Shown here: piece by piece, positions 1 through 10,870 of the stretch
Layout of the letters: every line of letters starts with the position of its first letter
Position numbering within the stretch: position 1 is the stretch's first letter
From: an uncultured Xanthomonas sp.
GTDB lineage: Bacteria; Pseudomonadota; Gammaproteobacteria; Xanthomonadales; Xanthomonadaceae
Length of the DNA stretch: 64,000 nucleotides
Direction of reading: 5' to 3'
Assembly (NCBI GenBank): GCA_943912265.1
Contig: CALTTS010000017.1
Location: 10,384-74,383, forward strand
Translations under genes and position numbers: made by a program
Notes under the pieces: generated by a model
Told to the model about the DNA's origin: nothing
Databases searched by the model: none
Seen by the model: only the letters and a program-made list of their open reading frames with translations

Positions 1-2742
1 TTCGGCAACATCTACGCGTTGACCGGCAAGGGCTACGACTACGCGGTGCTGAAGGATTACGCCGACCGCATCCAGCTCGAGCTGCAACGCGTGCAGGATG
101 TGGGCAAGGTCGAGCTGGAAGGCCTGCAGGACGAGAAGGTGTGGGTGGACCTGTCCAACACCAAATTGGCCACGCTCGGCATCCCGTTGTCGGCGGTGCA
201 GCAGGCCGTCCAGCAACAGAACACGCTGGCCGACGCGAGCTTTTTCGAAACCCGCGACGAGCGCGTGCAGCTGCGCGTGAGCGGGGAGTTCGGCTCGGTC
301 GAACAGATCCGCGAATTCCCGATCCGCGCCAATGGCCGCACCGTGCGGCTGGGCGATATCGCTGACGTGCACCGCGGCTTTGCCGACCCGGCCCAGCCGC
401 GCATGCGTTTCATGGGCGAGGACGCCATCGGCATCGCGGTGGCGATGAAACCCGGCGGCGACATTTTGCGTCTCGGCTCGACGCTGGACGAAACCTTCGC
501 CCGCCTGCAGAAAACCCTGCCGGTGGGGATGGAGCTGCGCAAGGTGTCCGACCAGCCGCATGCGGTGGAGGGTGCGGTCGGCGAGTTCGTGCACGTGCTC
601 GCCGAGGCGGTGGTGATCGTGCTGCTGGTGAGTTTCTTCTCGCTGGGCCTGCGCACCGGGCTGGTGGTGGCCGTGTCGATCCCGCTGGTGCTGGCGATGA
701 CCTTCGCGGTGATGCACTTCTTCGACATCGGCCTGCACAAGATTTCACTTGGCGCGCTGGTGCTGGCGCTGGGCCTGCTGGTGGACGATGCGATCATTGC
801 GGTGGAGATGATGGCCATCAAGATGGAGCAGGGCTACGACCGCCTGCGTGCGGCCAGCTTCGCGTGGACGTCCACCGCCTTCCCGATGCTGACCGGCACG
901 CTGGTCACTGCGGCCGGCTTCCTGCCCATCGCGACGGCCGCGTCGAGCACCGGCGAATACACCCGCTCGCTGTTTCAGGTGGTGACCATCGCGCTGCTGG
1001 TGTCGTGGATCGCCGCGGTGCTGTTCATCCCGTACTTGGGCGACAAGATGCTGCCGGACCCGGATGGCATGCCGGCACCCGGCAGCCTGGCCTGGCGGGT
1101 GCGGCGCTGGCGGGAGCGGCTGGCCGACCGCTGGCCGGCGTTCGCACGCTGGCTGGCACCGCCGCCGCCGCACGAGGCGCATGCGCACGACCCGTACGGC
1201 ACGCCGTTTTACCAGCGCTTCCGGCGCCTGCTGGATGCCTGCATGCACCGCCGCTGGCTGGTGATCGCGGTGACGGTCGGCGCGTTCTTGTTCTCGTTGC
1301 TGCTGTTCCGTTTCGTGCCGCAGCAGTTCTTCCCCGATTCGACCCGGCCCGAGCTGATGGTGGACCTGGAGCTGGCCGAAGGTGCTTCGCTGCGCGCCAC
1401 CGATGCGCAGGCGCGCAAGCTGGAGAAGCTGCTGGCGCAGCGCCGCGACATCGCCAACTACGTGGCCTGGATCGGCACCGGTTCGCCGCGCTTCTATCTG
1501 CCGCTGGACCAGCAGCTGCCGGCCACCAACTTCAGCCAGTTCGTGGTGCTGGCCCGCGACATCCACGCCCGCGAGGCGATCCGCGACTGGCTGCTGGAAA
1601 CCGTGGCGCCGCAGTTCCCGGACATCCAGTTCCGCGTGACCCGGCTGGAGAACGGCCCGCCGGTGGGCTACCCGGTGCAGTTCCGCGTGTCCGGCGAGCA
1701 CGTCGACCAAGTGCAGGCGCTGGCCCGGCAGGTGGCGGCCAGGGTGCGCGCCAATCCGCACGTGACCAACGTCAACCTCGACTGGGACGAGCCGAGCAAG
1801 GTGGTGCGGCTGGAGATCGACCAGGACCGCGCGCGCGCACTCGGGGTTTCGACGGTGCAGGTGTCGCAGTTGCTGTCCGCATCGCTGTCCGGGCTGGCGG
1901 TGAGCACCTACCGCGAGGACAACCGGCTGTTGCAGATCCTCGTGCGCGGCAGTGGCGACGAACGCTCGCATCTGGAAATGCTGGGCAGCTTCGCGGTGCC
2001 CACCGACAGCGGTGCGTCGGTGCCGTTGTCGCAGATCGCCACGCTGAAGTACGTGTTCGAGGACGGCATCATCTGGCACCGCGACCGCCTGCCTACCGTC
2101 ACCGTGCGCGCCGACATCGGCGACGGCTTGCAACCGATCGACGTGGTCGGCCAGATCCTGCCGACGCTGGACGGCATCCGCGCCGCGCTGCCGCCGGGCT
2201 ACCTGCTGGAAACCGGCGGCACCGTCGAGGATTCGGCGCGCGGGCAGAATTCCATCGTCGCCGGCATGCCGCTGTTCCTGCTGGTGGTGATGACGGTGCT
2301 GATGATCCAGCTGCGCAGCTTCTCGCGGATGTTCATGGTGCTGGTGACCGCGCCGCTGGGCATGATCGGCGCGGTGCTGTTCCTGTTGCTGTTCCGGGTG
2401 CCGTTCGGTTTCGTGGCCATGCTCGGCACCATCGCGCTGGCCGGCATGGTGATGCGCAATTCGGTGATCCTCGTCGACCAGATCCAGCAGGACATCGATG
2501 CCGGCCACGACCGCTGGCACGCGATCATCGATGCCACGGTGCGCCGCTTCCGGCCGATCATGCTGACCGCGCTGGCGGCGGTGCTGGCGATGATCCCGCT
2601 CTCGCGCAGCGCGTTCTACGGTTCGATGGCGGTGGCGATCATGGGCGGGCTGATCGTGGCCACCGTGCTGACCCTGGTGTTCCTGCCGGTGCTGTACGCC
2701 ACCTGGTTCCGGGTGCATCCGGAGGAAGCGCGGCACGGATGA
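1..2742 (+). CDS. RND-family multidrug efflux permease, C-terminal ~913 aa (5' end outside window)
   Basis: Inner-membrane proton antiporter subunit of a tripartite efflux pump (HAE-1/AcrB-like). The reading frame is open from base 1, so the true start lies upstream. Against the usual ~1040 residues, roughly the first 130 are missing. The visible part has the periplasmic porter domain, then a run of membrane helices containing GLLVDDAIIAVE (Asp pair at visible residues 262-263), matching the proton-relay aspartates of TM4. The second porter loop follows, then the final helices with GMVMRNSVILVDQI. There is an unusually long Pro/His-rich cytoplasmic linker between the two halves (about visible residues 350-400). 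The membrane fusion protein is presumably just upstream. The family is certain; the substrate cannot be told. Confidence 0.93.
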   Translation, partial: FGNIYALTGKGYDYAVLKDYADRIQLELQRVQDVGKVELEGLQDEKVWVDLSNTKLATLGIPLSAVQQAVQQQNTLADASFFETRDERVQLRVSGEFGSVEQIREFPIRANGRTVRLGDIADVHRGFADPAQPRMRFMGEDAIGIAVAMKPGGDILRLGSTLDETFARLQKTLPVGMELRKVSDQPHAVEGAVGEFVHVLAEAVVIVLLVSFFSLGLRTGLVVAVSIPLVLAMTFAVMHFFDIGLHKISLGALVLALGLLVDDAIIAVEMMAIKMEQGYDRLRAASFAWTSTAFPMLTGTLVTAAGFLPIATAASSTGEYTRSLFQVVTIALLVSWIAAVLFIPYLGDKMLPDPDGMPAPGSLAWRVRRWRERLADRWPAFARWLAPPPPHEAHAHDPYGTPFYQRFRRLLDACMHRRWLVIAVTVGAFLFSLLLFRFVPQQFFPDSTRPELMVDLELAEGASLRATDAQARKLEKLLAQRRDIANYVAWIGTGSPRFYLPLDQQLPATNFSQFVVLARDIHAREAIRDWLLETVAPQFPDIQFRVTRLENGPPVGYPVQFRVSGEHVDQVQALARQVAARVRANPHVTNVNLDWDEPSKVVRLEIDQDRARALGVSTVQVSQLLSASLSGLAVSTYREDNRLLQILVRGSGDERSHLEMLGSFAVPTDSGASVPLSQIATLKYVFEDGIIWHRDRLPTVTVRADIGDGLQPIDVVGQILPTLDGIRAALPPGYLLETGGTVEDSARGQNSIVAGMPLFLLVVMTVLMIQLRSFSRMFMVLVTAPLGMIGAVLFLLLFRVPFGFVAMLGTIALAGMVMRNSVILVDQIQQDIDAGHDRWHAIIDATVRRFRPIMLTALAAVLAMIPLSRSAFYGSMAVAIMGGLIVATVLTLVFLPVLYATWFRVHPEEARHG

Positions 2743-2801
2743 CGGCGGAGGGCGCCGGGCCGCATGCGGGCCCGGTGCGGCGGCGCGGGCCGGGCGATGG
2801 C

Positions 2802-5800
2802 ATGATGGCAGCGCATGCTTGGGGGGGGGCCGCGTTGTTCCGTTGCGCAGTACGCGTGATCACGTGCCTGATGGCCGGGCTGGCAGCGTGGGCCGGGCCC
2901 GGCCCTGCCTGGGCGCTGGACCCGGCCCGCGACGTGGACGAATACACCGTGACCGGCTGGACGATGGAAGACGGCCTGCCGCACAACCTCGTCCATTACG
3001 TCACCCAGGGCCCGCAGGGCTATCTGTGGGTGGGCACGTGGGAAGGGGCGGCGCGGTTCGACGGCTTGCGCTTCACCGATTACGACACGATCACCGTGCC
3101 CGGCATGCAGGTGGCCGGCGTGCGCAGCATTCTGCCCGATGCCGACGGCGCGATGCTGTTCGGCACGGCGCAATCGGGCGTGTTGCGCCTGGCGCACGGG
3201 CAATGGTCGCGGGTCGGCGGGCCGAAGGCCGCAGCGCTGACGGTTTCGGTCTTGCGGCGCGGACCCGACGGAGCCTTGTGGATCGGTACCGAGACGTCGC
3301 TGTTCCGCCTCGACCCGCATGGCCGCCTCGACGAACCGGGCGCCGATCCGCTGCTGCGCGGCGCGTTGACCTATGCCGTGCTGCCGGATGCCGGCCACGG
3401 CGGCCTGCTGATCGGCAACAGCCGCGGCCTGTACCGGCTGGCCGGCGGCGTGGCCGAGGATTACGGCGCCCGGCTCGGGCTGCCGGACGAGGCGGTGCGC
3501 AGCCTGCTCGCGGCGCGCGACGGCAGCCTGTGGGTGGCCGGGGACGGCGGCGTCTGGCGCATCCGCGGCGGCAAGGCCGAGCGGCGGCTGGACCGGCGCG
3601 TGGAAGCCCTGCTGCAGGACCGCGACGGCAACCTGTGGATGGCCGAGGCCGCCGGCGGCCTGCTGCGCGTGGACCCGCAAGGGCGGGTGCAGGCGCTCGA
3701 TGGCCGGCATGGCCTGGCCGGGCGCGCCTCGCCGGCCTTGTTCGAGGATCGCGAGGGCCTGCTGTGGGTCGGCACCACCAACGGGCTGTTCCGCATCGCC
3801 GACGGCCCGGTGTACGGCATCGACCACATCCGCGGGCTCGGCGACGATTATGTGCGCGTGCTCTACCAGGACGGCAGGGCCGGGCGCGACGACGTCTGGA
3901 TCGGCCATGCCAGCGGCTTGGACCGGATGCGCGCCGGCCGCATCGAGCACGTCGTGCTGGCCCGCGGCGGTCGCCCGGAACCGTCGGTGCTGGCCTTGGC
4001 GCCTTCCGCCGATGGCGGCACGTGGATCGGCACCTACGATCAGGGCGTCCTGCACCTGCCGCCCGGCCGGATCGACGCCGGCGCGCCGCTGCAGCGGATC
4101 GACGAGGCGCGCGGCCTGCCGTCCGGGCATGTCCGCGCGATCCTGCAGCAGGCCGACGGCACGTTGTGGATCGGCACCTCCGCCGGCCTGAGCCGCTGGC
4201 ATGACGGCCGGCTCGTGCGCAACTACCGCAAGGCCGACGGCCTGCCCGCCGATTTCATCCGCACCCTGTACCAGGGGCGGGACGGCACGCTGTGGATCGG
4301 CACCTCGGCGGGGATCGCCGCGCTGTCGCCGCAGGGCGCGCTGCGCGCGTGGGCGCCCGGACGCGACTACCCGGCGATGGGCAGCTTCGATTTCCTCGAG
4401 GACGCCGACGGCACCCTGTGGATCGCCAGCGACCACGGCGTGCTGCGCCTGCGCGGCGGCCGCTTCAGCCAGTACGACCACCGCCGCGGCCTGCCGCGCG
4501 ACACCTTGCTGCGGATACTCGACGACGGCACCGGCAACCTGTGGTTCTCCAGCAACGCCGGCGTGTTCCGCATCCCGCGCAGCGCCTTCGATGCGGTCGA
4601 CGCGGGGCGCAGCGACCGGCTCGCGGTGGAGGTGTTCGACCACGGCGACGGCATGCCCAGCAGCCAGGCCAACGGCAGCAGCGCCCCGGCCGGGTGGCGG
4701 ATGCGCGACGGCCGGCTGTGGTTCCCCACCGCGCGCGGCTTGGCGGTGATCGACCCGGTGGTGGCCGGGCACCAGCGCGCCGTGGACATCCCGCTGGTGA
4801 TCGAGGCCGTGGACATCGACGGCCAGGCGCAGGCGCCGGCGGCGGCGTACGCGCTGGGCCCGCAGGCGCGGCGCCTGGCCATCCGCTACACCGGGCTGGC
4901 GCTGCGCAGCCCGGGCAAGCTGCGCTACCGCTACCGGCTGGCCGGGTTCGACCGGGACTGGATCGAGGCCGGCACCGCGACCGAGGCGGTGTACACCAGC
5001 CTGCCGCCGGGGCAGTTCCGGTTCGAGGTGCAGGCCATGCAGGCGCCGGCCGACTGGCGGGCGGTGGCGCGGCGCACCCAGGCGGACTTCGAGGTGACGG
5101 TGGATCCGCCGTTCTGGCGGCGCGGCGGCTTCATCGCCTCGGGCGTGCTGCTGGCGCTGGCGCTGCTGGTGTCCGGCTACCGGCTGGCCACCGCGCGCCT
5201 GCAGCGCCGCCAGCGCCGCCTGCGCCGGCTGATCGAGCGCAGCACGCGCGAACTGCGGCGCAAGAACGAAGCGCTGGAGCAGGCCGGGCGCGAGCGCGAG
5301 GCCCTGTTGCTGCAAATGGAATGGCAGGCCAGCCATGACGAACTGACCGGCCTGCCCAACCGGCGCGCCGGCGACGACTACCTGTCAGAGGCCATCCGCC
5401 AGGCTTCCGATGCCGAGACACCGCTCAGCGTCGGCCTGCTCGACATCGACCGGTTCAAGCGCGTCAACGACGAACACGGCCACGCCGCCGGCGACGCCGC
5501 GCTGCGGACGATCGCCGGGGTGATGAAGGCGGTGGTCGGCGAGGGCGGGCTGTTCGCCGCGCGGCACGGCGGCGAGGAGTTCCTCGTCTGCCTGCCCGGG
5601 CTGGACCTGGCGGCCGCGACCGAACGCCTGCAGGCCCTGTGCGACCGCGTCGCCGCCGCCGAAGTGGATGTCGGCAGCGTGCGCCTGCACTGCACGGTCA
5701 GCATCGGCGTGGCGACGCTGATGCCGGGCCAGAGCCAGCGCTCGCTGCTGGCCCTGGCCGACTGGCGCCTGTACCAGGCCAAGCGCCAGGGACGCAACCG

Positions 5801-5816
5801 CGTCGTGTCGAGTTGA
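2802..5816 (+). CDS. Two-component-regulator-propeller (sensor) diguanylate cyclase
   Basis: About 1004 aa. The N-terminus is a hydrophobic signal segment. A large periplasmic beta-propeller follows, built of repeats of the type GxLWIGTxxGL (LWVGTWEGAARFDG, LWIGTSAGLSRW, LWIGTSAGIAAL and more). Next come a Y_Y_Y-type Ig domain (~660-760), one transmembrane helix (~770-795), a short coiled coil and a C-terminal GGDEF domain. The active site is GGEEF (~923-927) with LLDIDRFKRVND upstream, so it should make cyclic-di-GMP. I see no RxxD inhibitory site before GGEEF, so product inhibition may be absent. The start is uncertain: ATGs at 2802/2805, TTG at 2835 or ATG at 2871 would each leave a signal peptide. 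A run of nine Gs at 2821-2829 lies between these choices. The ligand is unknown. Confidence 0.88.
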   Translation: MMAAHAWGGAALFRCAVRVITCLMAGLAAWAGPGPAWALDPARDVDEYTVTGWTMEDGLPHNLVHYVTQGPQGYLWVGTWEGAARFDGLRFTDYDTITVPGMQVAGVRSILPDADGAMLFGTAQSGVLRLAHGQWSRVGGPKAAALTVSVLRRGPDGALWIGTETSLFRLDPHGRLDEPGADPLLRGALTYAVLPDAGHGGLLIGNSRGLYRLAGGVAEDYGARLGLPDEAVRSLLAARDGSLWVAGDGGVWRIRGGKAERRLDRRVEALLQDRDGNLWMAEAAGGLLRVDPQGRVQALDGRHGLAGRASPALFEDREGLLWVGTTNGLFRIADGPVYGIDHIRGLGDDYVRVLYQDGRAGRDDVWIGHASGLDRMRAGRIEHVVLARGGRPEPSVLALAPSADGGTWIGTYDQGVLHLPPGRIDAGAPLQRIDEARGLPSGHVRAILQQADGTLWIGTSAGLSRWHDGRLVRNYRKADGLPADFIRTLYQGRDGTLWIGTSAGIAALSPQGALRAWAPGRDYPAMGSFDFLEDADGTLWIASDHGVLRLRGGRFSQYDHRRGLPRDTLLRILDDGTGNLWFSSNAGVFRIPRSAFDAVDAGRSDRLAVEVFDHGDGMPSSQANGSSAPAGWRMRDGRLWFPTARGLAVIDPVVAGHQRAVDIPLVIEAVDIDGQAQAPAAAYALGPQARRLAIRYTGLALRSPGKLRYRYRLAGFDRDWIEAGTATEAVYTSLPPGQFRFEVQAMQAPADWRAVARRTQADFEVTVDPPFWRRGGFIASGVLLALALLVSGYRLATARLQRRQRRLRRLIERSTRELRRKNEALEQAGREREALLLQMEWQASHDELTGLPNRRAGDDYLSEAIRQASDAETPLSVGLLDIDRFKRVNDEHGHAAGDAALRTIAGVMKAVVGEGGLFAARHGGEEFLVCLPGLDLAAATERLQALCDRVAAAEVDVGSVRLHCTVSIGVATLMPGQSQRSLLALADWRLYQAKRQGRNRVVSS

Positions 5817-5823
5817 ACAAACC

Positions 5824-5847
5824 GCCCCGTCCGCATACGGATGGGGC
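5824..5847 (-). terminator. Hairpin terminator at the end of the ilv-leu operon
   Basis: A 10-bp stem (5824-5833 with 5838-5847, one G-T pair, loop CATA) lies between the convergent cyclase and leuB genes. Read on the minus strand the stem is followed by GGTTTGTTC, so it best serves the ilv-leu transcript. It may also stop the plus-strand cyclase message. Confidence 0.65.
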
Positions 5848-5855
5848 CGGGCGTC

Positions 5856-6950
5856 TCACAGGCGCGCGATGACCGCCTGCGTCGCCTCCGCCGTGGACAC
5901 GGCCTTGCCCGGTGCGGCGAGGTCGGCGGTGAACACGCCCTGGTCCAGTGCCTTGTCCACGGCGGCCTCGATGACGGCGGCTTCTTCGGCCAGACCGAGC
6001 GAATGGCGCAGCAGCATGGCCGCGCTGAGGATCGTCGCGTAGGGGTTGGCGATGCCCTTGCCGGCGATGTCCGGCGCCGAGCCGTGGATCGGCTCGAACA
6101 GTCCGACGGAACGCCCCGGCTGCGCCGTTGCGTTCGGGCCGACCTTGCCTTCCTCGCCCAGCGAGGCCGAGGGCAGCAGGCCGAGCGAGCCGGCCAGCAT
6201 CGAGGCCTCGTCGGTGAGGATGTCGCCGAACATGTTCTCGGTGACGATCACGTCGTAGGCACGCGGTTTGGCCAGCAGGTGCATCGCCATCGAGTCGACC
6301 AGCTGGTGTTCCAGCGTCACGTCCGGGAATTCCTCGCGGCCGATGCGCGCGGCCACGTCGCGCCACAGCCGCGAGGTCTCCAGCACGTTGGCCTTGTCCA
6401 CCGAGGTCAGGTGGCCGCGCCGCGCCTGCGCCAGCCTGAACGCGCTGCGCAGCACGCGCTCGATCTCGGTCACGGTGTAGCGGCACAGGTCGCTGGCGTC
6501 GGTGGCGCTGCGGGTCTTGTCGCCGAAGTAGATGCCGCCGGTCAGCTCGCGCACCACCATGATGTCCACGCCTTCCAGCAGCTCGGGCTTCAGCGGCGAG
6601 GCGCCGAACGCGGCCGGGTGCGGCTTGACCGGGCGCAGGTTGGCGAACAGGCCCAGCGCCTTGCGGATGGCGAGCAGGCCCTGCTCCGGGCGCACCGGGG
6701 CGTTCGGGTCGGACCATTTCGGCCCGCCGACCGCGCCGAGCAGCACCGCGTCGGCGGCCTGGGCCGCCGCGAGCGTGGCGTCCGGCAGCGGCACGCCGAA
6801 GCGGTCGATGGCGATGCCGCCGATGTCGTGTTCGGCGAAGGCGAAATCGTGGCCGTGGCGTTCGGCCACGGTTTTCAGGACGGCCACGGCGCCGGCGGTG
6901 ATCTCCGGGCCGATGCCGTCGCCGGGCAGGACGACGATGTCAGCGTGCAT
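5856..6950 (-). CDS. leuB: 3-isopropylmalate dehydrogenase
   Basis: 364 aa, the usual length for LeuB. Cytoplasmic NAD-dependent oxidative decarboxylation of 3-isopropylmalate to 2-oxoisocaproate in leucine synthesis. It begins with VVLPGDGIGPEI, then LGAVGGPKW, the substrate-loop arginines in RPVKPHP, RELTGGIYFG, and the metal-binding aspartate region DIAGKGIANP near the C-terminus. The ATG at 6950 has AAGGAA upstream and overlaps the end of leuD by 11 bases. It is the last gene of the branched-chain operon. Confidence 0.97.
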   Translation of the reverse strand: MHADIVVLPGDGIGPEITAGAVAVLKTVAERHGHDFAFAEHDIGGIAIDRFGVPLPDATLAAAQAADAVLLGAVGGPKWSDPNAPVRPEQGLLAIRKALGLFANLRPVKPHPAAFGASPLKPELLEGVDIMVVRELTGGIYFGDKTRSATDASDLCRYTVTEIERVLRSAFRLAQARRGHLTSVDKANVLETSRLWRDVAARIGREEFPDVTLEHQLVDSMAMHLLAKPRAYDVIVTENMFGDILTDEASMLAGSLGLLPSASLGEEGKVGPNATAQPGRSVGLFEPIHGSAPDIAGKGIANPYATILSAAMLLRHSLGLAEEAAVIEAAVDKALDQGVFTADLAAPGKAVSTAEATQAVIARL

Positions 6951-7533
6951 GCGGGTTTCCTTGGTGCAGGTTCTCGTAGCGTTCGATGTCGGGCAGGCGC
7001 GCGGCCAGGTAGCCCAGCTCGTCCACGCCCTGCAGCAGGCAGGTCTGGGCGAAGGCGTCCAGCGGGAAGGCGTAGACGCGGCCGTCCGGCGTGCGCAGCG
7101 CGCGCGCGGCCACGTCGATGGTCAGCTCGTCGTCCGGCCGGGCCATCAGCGCCTGCACGTCGTCCTCGGCCAGCACGATCGGCAGCAGGCCGTTCTTGAG
7201 GCTGTTGTTGCGGAAGATGTCGGCGATCTGGCTGGACACCACCGCGCGCAGGCCGAGGTCGGTCAGCGCCCACGGCGCGTGCTCGCGCGAGGAGCCGCAG
7301 CCGAAGTTGCGCCCGGCCAGCAGGATCGAGCGGCCGGCGTTTCCGGGCTGGTTGAAGGCGAAATCCGGGTTCGGCGCGCCGTCGGCCTGCCAGCGCCAGT
7401 CGTTGAAGGCATGCTTGCCCAGGCCCTTGCGCTCGGTGGTGGACAGGAACCGGGCCGGGATGATCTGGTCGGTGTCGATGTTGGTCTGGCGCAGCACGAC
7501 GCTGCGCGAGCTCAGGGTGGCGAAGCCGGCCAT
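6940..7533 (-). CDS. leuD: 3-isopropylmalate dehydratase small subunit
   Basis: 197 aa. Pairs with LeuC to isomerise 2- to 3-isopropylmalate in leucine synthesis. Recognisable by QTNIDTDQIIPARFL near the N-terminus, GRNFGCGSSREHAPWAL (~75-91) and IFRNNSLKNGLLPI. Its ATG shares a base with the stop of the preceding 62-codon ORF (TGATG), and its 3' end overlaps leuB, so translation is probably coupled along the operon. Confidence 0.97.
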   Translation of the reverse strand: MAGFATLSSRSVVLRQTNIDTDQIIPARFLSTTERKGLGKHAFNDWRWQADGAPNPDFAFNQPGNAGRSILLAGRNFGCGSSREHAPWALTDLGLRAVVSSQIADIFRNNSLKNGLLPIVLAEDDVQALMARPDDELTIDVAARALRTPDGRVYAFPLDAFAQTCLLQGVDELGYLAARLPDIERYENLHQGNPHAR

Positions 7534-7721
7534 CAGGCGGATTCCTCGTGGTCTTGCGTGGGGTGGGCCGCAGTGCCATCGGCGCGCGGCGGCACGTCGG
7601 TGACGCCGGACGGCGGCAGCGGGTGGTCGCGCAGGCGTTTTTCGCGCGCGCTGGCCACTTCGGCGGTGAACGCAATCGCCGCGGCGATCGTCGCCGGGTC
7701 GTGCGGATGGGGCTGGTTCAT
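7533..7721 (-). CDS. Small protein encoded between leuC and leuD (hypothetical)
   Basis: A 62-codon ORF starting MNQPHPHDP and ending DHEESA fills the 190 bases between leuC and leuD on the same strand. It is hydrophilic, with an Ala-rich helix (ATIAAAIAFTAEVASAREKRL) and a Pro/His/Asp-rich tail. Its stop overlaps the leuD start as TGATG, so at least its translation would feed leuD. The ribosome site is weak (GGAT). No family was recognised. A small protein or merely a coupling ORF are both possible. Confidence 0.5.
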   Translation of the reverse strand: MNQPHPHDPATIAAAIAFTAEVASAREKRLRDHPLPPSGVTDVPPRADGTAAHPTQDHEESA

Positions 7722-7749
7722 CAGGGGATATCCAATCAAGCGCTGCGGC

Positions 7750-9171
7750 TCAGGCGGCATCCTGCGCGGCGAACAGCTCGCGCACGTCGGCCACGCGGCC
7801 GTTCACCGCCGCCCACGCCGCGCTCAGCGGCGAGGCCAGCAGGGTGCGCGAACCCGGGCCCTGGCGGCCCTCGAAGTTGCGGTTGGAGGTGCTGACCGCC
7901 AGCTGCCCGGGGGCGACCAGGTCGCCGTTCATGGCGATGCACATGCTGCAGCCCGGCTCGCGCCACTCGGCACCGGCCGCGCGCACGATGGCGTCGATGC
8001 CCTCGGCCTCGGCCTGGCGCTTGACGATCTCCGAGCCCGGCACCACCAGCATGCGCACGCCGGCGGCGACGCTGCGGCCCTTCAGCACGGTGGCCACGTC
8101 GCGCATGTCGCGCAGGCGGCCGTTGGTGCACGAGCCGACGAACACCACGTCCACCGGCGTGCCGGCCACGGCGTGGCCCGGCGTCATGTGCATGTAGTCC
8201 AGGCCTTTCTGCGCGGCGGCGTCGGCCGGTGCGGGGATCGGGGCGTCGACGGCGATGGCGGTGCCCGGGTGCGTGCCCCAAGTCAGGGTGGGGCGGATGT
8301 CGGCGGCATCCACGCGCACGTCCACGTCGAAGCGCGCGCCGTCGTCGCTGCGCAGGGTTTTCCAATAGCTGACCGCGGCGTCGAACTCGACACCCTTCGG
8401 CCCGCGCGGGGTGGCGGCGACGTAGTCGAAGGTGACCTGGTCCGGCGCCACCATGCCGGCGCGCGCGCCGGCCTCGATGGACATGTTGCACAGGGTCATG
8501 CGCGCTTCCATGTCCATCGCCTCGATCGTGCTGCCACGGAATTCGATGACGTGGCCGGTGCCGCCGTTGACGCCGATCTGGCCGATCACGTGCAGCACCA
8601 CGTCCTTGGCGCCGACGCCCGGCGCCAGCGCGCCGTCCACGGTGACCGACATGGTTTTCGGCTTGCGCTGCAACAGGCACTGGGTGGCCAGCACGTGGCC
8701 GACCTCGCTGGTGCCGATGCCGAAGGCCAGCGAGCCGAACGCGCCGTGCGTGCTGGTGTGGCTGTCGCCGCAGACGATGGTCATGCCCGGCTGGGTGAAG
8801 CCCTGCTCCGGCGCGATGACGTGGACGATGCCGCGGTTGGGCGAGGCCATGTCGAACAGCTCGATGCCGTGTTCGCGGCAATTGCGCTCCAGCGTGTCGA
8901 CCTGCTTCTCCGAGGCTTCGGTGTAGTAGGGCAGCTTGCCGTCCGGGCCGGCCGGCAGGGTCGGCGTGGAGTGGTCCATCGTTGCCTTGGTGCGGTCCGG
9001 ACGGCGCGGCTTGAGGCCGCGCGAGGCCAGCTCGGTGAAGGCCTGCGGCGAGGTGACCTCGTGGATCAGGTGCAGGTCGATGTACAGCACCGCCGGGGCG
9101 GTGTCGGTTTCGGGGACGACGACATGCGCGTCCCACAGCTTGTCAAACAGGGTGCGGGGAGCTGCGTTCAT
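7750..9171 (-). CDS. leuC: 3-isopropylmalate dehydratase large subunit
   Basis: 473 aa aconitase-family enzyme of leucine synthesis; forms the dehydratase with LeuD. The three Fe-S cluster cysteines are visible: FVGSCTNGR, then GCSMC (two). CGDSHTSTHGAFG and FDKLWDAHVV are further family signatures. The start is set at the ATG of MNAAPRTLFDKLW (9171). The open frame runs on upstream across the leuA-leuC gap, but the residues there do not look like LeuC. A strong hairpin separates it from leuA. Confidence 0.97.
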   Translation of the reverse strand: MNAAPRTLFDKLWDAHVVVPETDTAPAVLYIDLHLIHEVTSPQAFTELASRGLKPRRPDRTKATMDHSTPTLPAGPDGKLPYYTEASEKQVDTLERNCREHGIELFDMASPNRGIVHVIAPEQGFTQPGMTIVCGDSHTSTHGAFGSLAFGIGTSEVGHVLATQCLLQRKPKTMSVTVDGALAPGVGAKDVVLHVIGQIGVNGGTGHVIEFRGSTIEAMDMEARMTLCNMSIEAGARAGMVAPDQVTFDYVAATPRGPKGVEFDAAVSYWKTLRSDDGARFDVDVRVDAADIRPTLTWGTHPGTAIAVDAPIPAPADAAAQKGLDYMHMTPGHAVAGTPVDVVFVGSCTNGRLRDMRDVATVLKGRSVAAGVRMLVVPGSEIVKRQAEAEGIDAIVRAAGAEWREPGCSMCIAMNGDLVAPGQLAVSTSNRNFEGRQGPGSRTLLASPLSAAWAAVNGRVADVRELFAAQDAA

Positions 9172-9250
9172 GGAATGGATGTGGTCTTGCCGGAATCGGG
9201 GGAAAGGGGCCGCCGTGGCGGGAGCGCGGTCACGGTCACGGGAGCGGCGC

Positions 9251-9285
9251 GGCCATCCCCGGAGCATCGTGCTCCGGGGATGGCC
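9251..9285. repeat. Perfect 16-bp palindrome in the leuA-leuC gap
   Basis: The arms 9251-9266 and 9270-9285 are perfect inverted complements around the loop TCG. The gap is only 121 bases, in the middle of an otherwise tightly packed operon. There is no T-run on either strand, so it is not a classic terminator. It could be a REP-like palindromic unit or an RNA processing or stability hairpin that sets unequal expression of leuA and leuCDB. Confidence 0.7.
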
Positions 9286-9292
9286 TGCCGGG

Positions 9293-10866
<1,574 letters not shown>

Positions 10867-10870
<4 letters not shown>

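Noticed and set aside
745..2736. 663-aa minus-strand ORF opposite the efflux pump
   Set aside because: It is a GC-driven shadow: His/Arg/Gln-rich, no domain, fully covered by a clear RND gene.
864..2801. N-terminal extension of the cyclase reading frame over the efflux pump gene
   Set aside because: The frame is open by chance in GC-rich DNA. Protein-like sequence and a signal peptide begin only at about 2802.
2616..5336. 906-aa minus-strand ORF opposite the cyclase
   Set aside because: Low-complexity Arg/Ala/Gln/His composition mirrors the propeller repeats on the other strand.
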